From positions 1 to 46,023 of IMG/VR virus record IMGVR_UViG_3300006921_000025: a stretch of 46,023 nt of DNA. One strand, 5' to 3'. The translations under genes were made by a program, and so were the position numbers. The notes under the pieces were generated by a model. It worked only from the letters and a program-made list of their open reading frames with translations, ran no database searches and was not told the DNA's origin. Below are positions 32,392 through 44,300 of this stretch, in pieces; the stretch's first letter is position 1; every line of letters starts with the position of its first letter. Source of the stretch: a virus.

Positions 32392-35300
32392 ATGACAGTA
32401 ATTAGCCGTAAGACTCATGGCTTCTTTTTCAATGGTATCACTGACAGTATTATAGTTCCCGAAGGTGACTTTAGCGAATTAGGACATAGAACTACAAGAG
32501 GAACTGACGATGTACGAGTTATCCTATCCGAGAATGCGCCATTATCTACACGTGATAGCGTAGCAACATCGGGTATTTTCAATAAGAATCTAACAATAGA
32601 AGCGTGGGTAATGCCTGATTGCGGCGGTACAATAATAGAGAAAGAAGGTCAATACAAACTTTCACTCGGTCATGTAGACACACCCGGCCCTGCATCTTTT
32701 GAGGTATTTATGGAAGGTGAAGGTGGTGAAGAAAGATACTATCTAACCACAGCAACCTTAGCAACAGATAGATACGAAGGTACTGTATATCCACATATTG
32801 AGTACCAAGGTCTACAAGATTCGTACAACAGATTCGTTAGTAGCAGAGACGATGCGACTGAACTAAACAAAAACCATAGACCTTTGATTCATGTAATAGC
32901 GACGGTAAGAACCACAGCCATAGAACTATACATTAACGGGGAGTTAGTTGTAAGGCAATCTATCAAAGACAGAGACTTAGCGCTAAAGCCCTCTACCAAG
33001 CAAACATACATCGGAGGTAAAGGTGGTAAGTTTAGAGGTACGATGGAAGGCATTCATCTTAATGCATCATTCAAGACTTCAATGATAGAAGGTAACTCCC
33101 CGTTATCGGATAGTGACACTTTACTTCTATACAGATTTGAAGAGCCTATCGCTCCTATTGAAGATGTTTTTACTTACAGTGCACACACAAGTAGTAGTGG
33201 GTTATCAGTATTAACTATGACAAAAACAGATGCTCAGTTACTCGCATCAAAACTTACGGGCAATACAGTAACTACTGGTACTATTGATTTTACTTCTTCA
33301 CCGTACAGTTCAGGTAATTACGAGGTGTTAGATTCTTCCTCAGGCTCAACTGTTGTTAGAAGTATATCTCATGTACCATACAATATATTAGTTAATCCTG
33401 ATGGTATAACGCCTTCAACAAGTAAACCTAATCAAAAACCTCCTGAAAGATTAAGATTACATTCTATAAATAATCTAGAAAATACAAACCCTACATTAAC
33501 TGTATCTAGTATCCATTTAGATTTTATTAATACAAGTAATAGTAATAACGGATTAATAGGTGTTCTGAATACTTCTAGAAGTGCTAATGTAGATAATCAC
33601 TTCGTTGTAGTTGGTGCAGACTTATTGATTGATAGTGGAACATCTAAACCATATCAACCGCCTCATTATACTTCTCAGATTATAGATAGAACAGGGCAAA
33701 TGATAATCGATGAAAGTGATTTTGAAAACCATGGATTTGTTTATTCTAGTACTATTGCTACAACCACATCTGATGCAAATAATCCATTTGCAGTAGTGTG
33801 GCCTACTACTCTGAGCGAAGATTTCCAAATAGGACATAGCGGTAGACACATTAAGAATCATGTTGAAGGACACACTTTCTTACGCATGTTACCAAAGGCT
33901 ATTGATGAAATAATAGACCAACAAGGTAACGGTAACGCAGATATTGTTGACGTGATGTATAGCGATATGCATAAAGGAATAGAAAAACAAGTCGCTGTAA
34001 ATAGTTTAGTAGATGTGTATAGAGATTTCAATGATGTAGTAATAGACAATGTTGTTAGTTCCAGTACAATAACAGTAGCATTCAATTCTTACAACGGCAC
34101 TAGTAGTCCACCTGCTGGTAAAAGAAAACTGATTGCAATAGGCGGTCCTGATTTTGATTATACCCCATTTGCTCTAAAAGGTCCAATACCGCAATATAAC
34201 AAGTACGATGCGGATAACGATGAAACTCATCACGATAGTAACATTGGAGATTATCATGTCACACCTTCTAAAGAAAGTAGAGTCGCTATACTTCACGTAC
34301 CTAGATTAGCAGCCTTGACTCCATCACTTTCTCCATTTGTAGAGATACATTACAGTGCGATTGATTTAACTGGTGCAAGTATGAGTGGTACTGTACAACC
34401 TCTACTAATGGTAGAGAAAACTGTACCTTCATCTGATACATTAGTAAGCGGTGCAGAGTATGTTTACGATTCTATAATCCATGCAATTGGTTCAGGTATG
34501 ACACTACATGCGCCCGGCGGATACATAGATGTGTATGCATCTGATTTAGGAATCGATAGTCCAGTAGTACAAGAACACGGTTTAGTAGGTGACACTTCGG
34601 AAGGATATTCTGCCGATACAGAAGTTGATGAAACGTTAACACCTGCTAATTATACTCCAAGAAATAATGCAGACTCTATACAAAACGGTACACCGCAAGC
34701 CATAATTGAATCTGTGAGTACAAGCGGTCTACATAATTCTGCATTCAATAGGCTGTATCTAAACAAAATAGACCAAACTAAAACCTTGATTGATAAAGGT
34801 AGTTATTCTAGACTAGCGCCTGATGTAGTGTTGGATAGCGGTTCTGCTGGGCAGTTTGATACTGGAACTGTGTCTTCTTCATCACCTATACATGAAACAT
34901 ACGATATAATAGACAACCATATCTTAGCAGATACGAATGATGCTGATTTCAGAATCTTCATTCAACCTACTGACCGAAGAAGAAGTATGCAACTTGCTAA
35001 TGTTAATTTGTCTACTAGGTTTAATAGAGCAACTATACTTTACTTAATGAGTCGTGCAAAAGTCAGGTCGATTGAAGAAAGCGTAGGGGATGAAGGTGGT
35101 TACACTACACTAAGTTGCATAGGTGTAGGGGACAGTCTAATATCCCGTTCAATTGATTTCACTGGTAAGGGTAGCCCTGACTCACATATAGTCAAGGAAA
35201 TAGAGCCTAACGCGCCTGTTGTCACCGTTACACTTGGTGGTCCGGGCCAAGGCGCTATGGATACTAGACCAGTATTCCAGCGCAGTATGTTAGCACACGA

Positions 35301-38300
35301 AGCATACTCTACACGCAGGTCGTATGCTGTAACTGCTACTAAACTAGTAGTACCTAATAATGACACAGGTACATTACACATTAAACCCTTAAATAATGAA
35401 AGCGAAGACTTAGCAAGTTGGGGCACATATGGATTTCCTAGGTATGGTAGAATACACTTACAAGATGGTAGTAGTGCTAAATACACTAGTAAAACAGGCA
35501 CTACGTTTGTATTTGCAGCAGCAACGTTAGGTTCAGGAGATTTTATTTCTAATAACGGTAGTGAGTATTTATCTATTGCAAAATTGCTAAATGCGCTGGG
35601 TTATATGAAAGGTCCAACATCAGGTACTGTAACTATAAATGGTAATTTTACAATATATAACGAATCAGGATTTGGTGAAAACTCTGACTTAGAAAATGGT
35701 ACTACTGTAAACGATAGAATGCATCAAACTATGAATGATGTGCAACATGATTACCAACTAGGTACTCAATACGCTAGTACTAGAGCACTTGCAGAAATAC
35801 CTGTATTTGCAGAACAATTTTTCCACGATTCAGTAGGACCAAATAACGCTTTTAAAATACATGTAGATGCGACACATACCGCACACACGTACAATCCTAG
35901 TCCAGTTGGTAGAAGGCAAAAAAGCGAAAATGAACTTGCTGATAGAGAAGCACACTCTGCATATTCTACTGCTATTTCTAATAATACACACGTACCTTCT
36001 ACTTCTGTAATAAAATGGGATGCAACTAACCTAAAACTGTATGTCAATGATATAGGTATTTTTCCAGCAGCAACAACGTCTGCATCTACTTTTCAAGATA
36101 TAGATACACAATTAAGATATAGAAAAGTATTTTTAAATAGTGGAGATTGGGCTTGGTATAGAAATAATCCTTCTAGTGATGGATATTTACAAATTGGTTT
36201 AGTTAACAATTCTTTGTATAACATGACTGAAAAGTTTACAGAGTTTTTACAACCCGGTGTTAGTGTATTTATTGGTGGTCCAGTAGTAGACGATAGTGTA
36301 AGGGCTATATCGTCAGATATTTTAACCCCTTCATCAGATTATGAAAATAGAGATGAATACTATTATGATGCTGCAAGTGTTAAGACACAAGGTGGAAATG
36401 TAGACTATGGGTTACGTCAATATGTTAGTGCGGTTGAGTTTAAGGCTGGACCTGAAAGTAATCCACATGCTGCAAGAATAGATAGTAAACGTGCTACTGG
36501 TAAGGTGTTGTCTGCTACTGTTGCAAAACTAAGTGCGTATAATGATAAAGCCATAACCGTTACACTAAGTGCTGATGACTTCGTTAAGTTTCCAAATCTA
36601 GGATATGATACACTTGCTGATGCACCTTCTGCTACTGGTGATTTAGGCTATGAAGTACAATACAATGATAATGGTACAATTTACAAATATCAATATCATG
36701 GTCATATTAAAACAATAAACAGTGTCGCTACGCCTAAAAATAGCATAACACTAGTGTTGCAATCTTCGGGTAGCACATACCCTGTTGTATCATACGGTAT
36801 TACAATTACTAACGCACTAGGAAGTGGCTATTCTAATAGTCACACTGGTGCAATGACTGCATCTGCTGGTACACCAAATGATATTTTTACAGTAGGAGAT
36901 TCTATATTTATAGCAAATGGTACGAATAGAGGTGAAATTACGGCGGTTTCATCAACTACCATTACAGTTGGTGGAGGTATCACAGGCAATATAAGTGACG
37001 GTACTGAATTGTACGGTCATGGTTTACCTGATGGAATAGATATAACACTTACAAGTAAGCGTAGAACTATACTCGGTACTTCTGTAAGTGCGATAGTTAG
37101 TGATGGTTCTCAATACTATCGTGAATTAAAAAACAGTCTCAACATCACTGACGTTACTATAACCGCAATGTCATCATCTGCTATTACAGTAGACGGGGCT
37201 AGTGGTAAGAATGTCAATGACCTACACGGTATGAATGTAAAGAAAGGTGACACACTTTATTACTACAATGATGACACTGTTGACAAGATACGAAGAATAG
37301 GAATTGTTAGTACAGTAGAAAGTGCCAATGCATCCGGTGTTCAAACAATTAACATGACAGCCAGTGTTCCTTCATTACCCGGCAGTGGTACTATCAAGTT
37401 AGCCACATGGATTGGTGATTATGAAGATAAAGATGCTGTGTTAAACGCTACATGGATAAATCCGTATGCACAAGGTGGACTTCGTGACGGAGATACAGTA
37501 TGGGCTAATATGTCATACAATAACCCTCATGCCGTCGAAGGTCTATTCGCTAAGAGTAGAGGTGTGTTGAATGAATCACAAGTGTGGAATGCGTTTGATA
37601 ATGGTGCAGGTGAATTAGACACAACTAACCCTAGAGATAGCATCCCATTAGAGAACTTTTTAATTGGTAACACTTGTTTAGAAACTGCAAGAAACTATGT
37701 GCAACATGTAAACAGAACAGTTGAAGAAAATTATCTAGCACTCGGGCTTACATCGGCACAAGCACCCGTTGTAGCCTATATCGACCCTTACTTGTCTACC
37801 GACGAACACGCACGTGTGTTGTTATACAATGTAGCACATGACAAAGAGTTCATCGCATTCCAAGATATACACATGCAAGTGCAGACTAGTTCACAGGCTA
37901 CACAAATAGGTTGGCCTAAAGAAGTGGTAGAAAGCGGCGACACAAGTAGAACAGAATTACACAAAGTCAACGCTGCGTACAACGGTTCAGGTCCAAGTCC
38001 ATGGACTACGCAAATAGATGTTACAAACGGCTTTTTATCTCAGAACCCATACATACGAAGTACTCAACAATCTAAGTATATAGAAAGCGCATATGCGCAT
38101 GACTTGGCTAACAGGCACACTGAGGACTTGTTGGATAGCACCACCTACGGGGATACAACAGCCGTACTGTCTTCAAGCAACGTCAGACTACCCACTGATG
38201 GTAGAAAAATAGAGGGGGCTAGATTGTATGGTAAGGCACACGGCCATCACGTACATACGGGATATTCCTATGGTGGAGAAGTTAGTGGACTTTCAACAGG

Positions 38301-41300
38301 ATACAGTCTTACACCTAGAACTAACGATAGTGTAGTATTATTCAAAATTGCTAATCCATTACATTCTTTTTCACGCATTCCAAATAATAATGTTAGTGTG
38401 TATGTAGAAGAACTATCTTCATTAAGAACAGATACTACTGGTTGTTCTTTAAGAGACCCGTCTACTTTCTTTGATACTCCTGATGGTACTAGAGTTATAC
38501 CTGCATTTTTGTGTCTAAAGGGTATACGTAATACTACTCTTGATTTATCTTCACATGGTGAATCTAGATTACAACATTTACCTCAATGGAAAGATATGGA
38601 TTTTATCAGAAGATTGACGATTGACTTAGGTGTAGTATCCCAAAAAGATAGTGTAGTAAACACTTTAGCGGGTGCAGAAGAAATAGTTCGCTTAGTTAAT
38701 CAACATGCTGCATTAACTGCTAGAGTACAAACTGGTTCAGCGCATGACCCTGCGCCATTTTGGGATGTTGATAACGGTGATAGAGGCACACACATGGGGT
38801 ACATACGCGCTCATATAGGTAGGGAAGTTCAAGATTTAAACGGGAATGTAGGTTACACAATTGTTCTTCATAGTACAGTACCGGGGGCAAGTGGTAGAAA
38901 CTTCTGTGCTTGGTTAGATAATAGTAACGGGCAAACGTCTTATCAACCTCAATTCTTAGTAGGACATGGAGGTAGATGGAGAAACTTTTGGGCATTACCT
39001 GATGAAAGAGAAGGAGAAAATATGCACCCTGCTCCAATGCCTTTGAATAAACACGGTAGACCGTTTGCACCGATTACTACACTACAACAATATATCACAT
39101 CGTCTAATAGTGGTGAAGATGTAATTAGTGTTGCAGACTACGATGATAATGCTGTAATGAGAGCAGTGTCTGACTCAATTAGCGGTAAAGGCCATAATAC
39201 AATAAATACAGAATCTCTAGACATTAAAGGTTCATCATCTTCATTAATCAAAGGTTTAAGAACTGGTACAAACGCTATTGGAAGAATTAACTTTGGTGGG
39301 TTAGTAGCAAGCGGTGTACCGGGTTGGTCTCCCCATGCTGGTAAATGGGGATGTGGAGAGCAAAATAGCGATTCTTACACTAAAAGATATGGGACTTTAT
39401 CTACAACAACATACTCAAGTTACATACCTACTAAAGATATATCTAGCGATGTAGTAGGTAATGAGCCGATTTATGGATTTAGATTTAAGAACAATATAGG
39501 TGCAGATTCGGGCGTTCGTTTTATCTACAAAAAAATAGGAGATGCTTTTGCTAATAGCAATACTTCGTTACCTAATACAATAGATGATGAAGTCTGTGTA
39601 TTCTTTGATGACAGAGATGTAGCACAAGGTGGATTCACTATTGGAAAACACGTTCAAGGTTCAGGAGATATTACAGGCCGTATGGAAATTGCAAGTACTA
39701 CCACAATAGATGGCTCTAGCGTAGATATTACTACTACTGAACATAGTTGGTTAGGTGGCAAGTGGAGGGGTGTACCTTCTCCTGATTGTACTATTCTCGT
39801 AGATGATATTGTTCTTAGCGGTACTAAATTAACTATAACTCATAAAGTACCATTTACTACTTCTTTTGGTAGTGATAAATTAGGTTATTATGGATTCCCT
39901 AAAGAAAATGGCGTTATACATATTTCAGGATATAAAGAAACATCTTCACCAGCAGCAATAGCAAATGTGGGATATACCGCATCATATACATATAGAGATG
40001 GGGATGTGTTCTACGGAATACAAGGTATAACATCTACGCAATTAAGTACCTTTAATGCAAATAAACAAATATCTTCATCTGCTAATTGGACTTGTTTGTT
40101 AACAGACGAGATTATGGCTGCCGTAACAGCAGCCGCAATCAACGCAGGTGAAGAAATAAATACAGAAGATGGTTTAACATTCGATTGTACTAATATGTAT
40201 GCAGCAGATGGAAAAACATTAGGTGAATGGGGTGTAAGCCCTAATGCAATTAAGATAAGAAGTTATGATACTAAAAATAAGATTAAACCATTAAATAAAA
40301 GTTTTACTGCTACTTTACATCAAGACCAAGGAATTAAAGCAGCACATTTAGAGTTTGGAGAAATAGAAAAAGCAGTTAGACCTAGCGGTACTGCTGATTG
40401 GACTTTTGGTACATCGCGTGCAGTAACTGATACATTAATAGATGATAGCAGTAGAAACGTAGATTGTGGTTATGTACCTTACACTTTATTGCAAATTAAT
40501 ACCGTGGCTAAGGGAAGTAATGCTAATACTGCAACACCAGTTTTAGTTGATTCACAAAACGTACCAGTTGATATTAATAATTGGTCAGAAGGATTGAGAG
40601 GATTACAATTCACTCGTTCTTGTGGAGACCATATTTTACCTAAAATAGACAATCCTCATGTAATCATTGATGTTAGTGAAAGTACCTCTTTTGGACTTAG
40701 AGCGAAATTGACACAAAGAGCATTTCATTTCATAATACCTAGATACAGACCTTCCCCAACACCGTCATTGGTAAGTGCACCTGAAAGAAAAAGAATATGG
40801 ATTTCTCCTACTAAAAGCATTGTTGCGACTGCTAAAATGACAACTAGTTCAGATGTAACTACTTTAGAATGGGTTGCAGATACGGCTACTGAAAATTGGC
40901 CTACTGCCGAAGGTAGCATAGACTTACTAACATCTCTATATGCATCTACTGACAATACAAGAGAGTTCGATGGACTGCGCTCCATTGGTAGCGTATTTTC
41001 TGAACCAATAGTCTACTTCCGTGGTGGTAAGAGTAGCAAAGACCACAGCGTGCCGTTGTTCTTTGGTGGTGGATTTAGTGGTGTGACACTCGATGTAAAC
41101 GATGGTACGCAGAACGACTATTCTACTTTCTATACCCATCCGTATTCTACTGGACCGACTGGTGTTACCGGATTACAGAATGCAAATGAAATATCTACGA
41201 GTTATGCTATGTTAGACGGAAATGCAATGTTTGCCTTCTTCCCCGGCGCTGCATTGTGTAATCAGCATCGTGGTAGTATTACACCACCTGCGTTCAATCA

Positions 41301-44300
41301 ACAGAACATACTAGCACCTGATTTATCTAAAGGTGGTGTGACATATAGCGCAGGTGAAATAAAAGCAAAGCCCGTACCGCTTGTATTGAGATTTGCTCAT
41401 CCAACAGCGCGATATGAAGACCATGCAGATGGTACAGACAGTAAGACCACTTACCTCATATTTGGACCGGGGCAAGCATTCCCATTTACACAAGAAGTAG
41501 CAGATGCGGATAGCGGTAATGCTGCTAATACCAAAGAGCCGTTTCCGGGTAGAGTTATCGTAAGTGGTAGCACGTGGGCTTCTATACCGTTAGACGAATC
41601 AATAGCCAATTCAAGACATGTATTCCCGAATCATATTGTAAATGAGAAATACAATTTCATGCCACCGAGCAAGGTATACTACGACGCTACTGCGGGCTTC
41701 CATTGGAGAGCGATGGTGAATTGGGAAAGCCCTGCTGGTTACTGTTGGAAGGGCAAGTTCTCACAAAGACCTGAACATGGTAGGCACTACGGTCAACAGT
41801 TCAATGACGATACACCGCATGATGTTACAGGTACAGCGCAAATAGGATACGACTTAACACATATACATCCTAAGATGCATACGCCTACTATCGGATTCGG
41901 TATCACTATGGCGGCAGATACAGTATGGCACATGGATGGTGGTTTCCATCCGGGCGGCTCATGGTTAGACAATCAAATTACATTTAATCCACCACACGCG
42001 GGTAAATCTGCTGCTAGAGTATTGAGTAGCAATTGGGAACGTGCAAACCAAATACATCCTACTGCGTTTAGAACTTCGGGTGTGCTTACAGGGCGCATTC
42101 TAGATTACATAGGGAATGGTAGCGAAGCCGTAGCAACAGCAGATGCAAAGATGGAATACATCGTAGTAGATGCGACACGTTGTCAGAACGGTGAAGAACT
42201 TGCTACTGTACTAGGCGCTGCAATAAACGCATTCCCCGGCGCTGGGGCACTCAAGTCTCTCGGTGGCACACACATGCCGTCTATGGGTAATGCAATGCGT
42301 CAAGATAGATATGGGTGGATACCGCTTGCTGGAACTTCTGATTACGACCATACTACTGATGCAGGTAATTATGTAGAAACCCCGTCAAGTAGTTCACAAA
42401 CAACATTAGAACAATTACCCACATCAGGTTGGATTAGATTACATCAAGGAACTAATACTAGATTCGCTTGCTATCATTCTAGAGAAGTGTTAGCAGATAG
42501 TAGTAATTGGAAAGTTAGATTCTATCTTGCACCCAATAGAATAAATGGTTTGAATCTTCTAGAAGCGCCTGAAACTTGGGAAAAATACATAGATGATGAC
42601 GGAACGTCTTTTACTGAGGCTATTTCTAGTTCCTATACCCTTTATGTATGGAGCAAAGCAGGTACAATGCGTTTCAATAACGAGAATGTGTCAACACGTG
42701 ACCACATGACACAGGTTCACTTCTCAGGCATAGTAGACGCTGTTGATAGAACAAAACCAATAGGTGCAATAGGCTGGCATGGTGAGAGATATTCTTATCT
42801 GAATAGTTTGAAGATAAATACTACGATTACAAAGAATACTAGTTCTACAACAACTAGTGGATATGCTGCTGGGTTAGGCGCATACCATGAGATGCTTAAC
42901 TTCTCACCATACGGAACTGCTGGTACAGTAATGAATGTGCATAGTAACATACCTGTTGTAGCACCTATGCAGGGTAGTCCTGAAAGCACACCTACAATTG
43001 ACGGTATAGGAAACGCACTAGGTACTCATTTAGTTAAGTCAGGTTTTTACTCTAAGTTTAATTTAGGAAGTGGTAGTAGCGAAGGATGGGATACTTACAC
43101 TTACAACTTCAATGATACAGATGAAACAGGTAACGCTAACCAATGGGTCGCACCTACTAACTACACCACTACATTACCCAAGGAACTAACAACGCCGCAA
43201 GGGTTGTACAGTAGCGCATTCCTAGTAGTCAGTTACGAGTGTGAGAGTTCATTAATTGCAAAGTACGATAGAGATGGAATAACCGCAAACGGTGACTGGT
43301 TACAAGTCATAGGACAAGGTAGTAACCCAATTACATACGCTGGTACTACACAATGGGATGAAAGGTTCCACGGTCAAGATAGATTTGTCGCACCTGCAAA
43401 CGCTGGACCGAATGTAGAGGCTCTAATCGTTGAAGATACAATAGTGCCTGTCGGCACACCATCTAATGGAAACTGGGCTGATACTTTATTCTCAGGCGGC
43501 TCAGGAACATACTTTTTCAGCGCTACACCTACTGATTTGAAGTTGCAAAACGCTACACCGGGTCTAAATAAGACAGGTGATTTACTATTCGACTTAGACC
43601 ATTCTGTTGGTTCTGCTTTACTACAAACAGACGATGCAGAACGTAACACATCTGCTGATAAATATGCAGCAGCACATAGTAGCGGTTTCCCCATTAATTA
43701 TTGGATGGGTGATGTAAACGCATTACAGATGTATCAAGATTCTGCCGCAAAGAACTTCTCAGTAGAGAACATAGTGTGGAAGAGAATGGATGGTGGTAAC
43801 CTCAGTATGCCAGCAATCAACGCTCGCGGTCTTGGTGCAGTACCATGGATGACACGTGTAAAGAGCAACACCGCATACCAAACAGGTGAGAAGATATATG
43901 GTAACGTAAGGTTCTCTTTCGAGACTACAAACAGCGCTATGATGCCTATACTACAAGCACAAGAGTTAGCGCACCCTGAACTTATGCGTAAGCACCCATA
44001 CAAGATTGGTAACGTACTAAACATACCAAATGAAGAGATACAATTCCAAAGCATCACCGTAAGAGATGAGACAGGGCAAGTACACAAGATAGAGGGCGGC
44101 AGTCCATTGGGGACTATCATACGTGGATTCCGTATACCTGAGAACAGAGGTGTGAAGGGTAACGCACCTGCGCTTGCTAACAGTGGTAAGATACCTAACT
44201 TGAAGGTACAGTTACCTGACCCTAACAGTATACCGGGCAACATAGTTGTACGTTCAGGATTCGACCCAATACAAGCATATCAGCATGAGACAATTGGTAC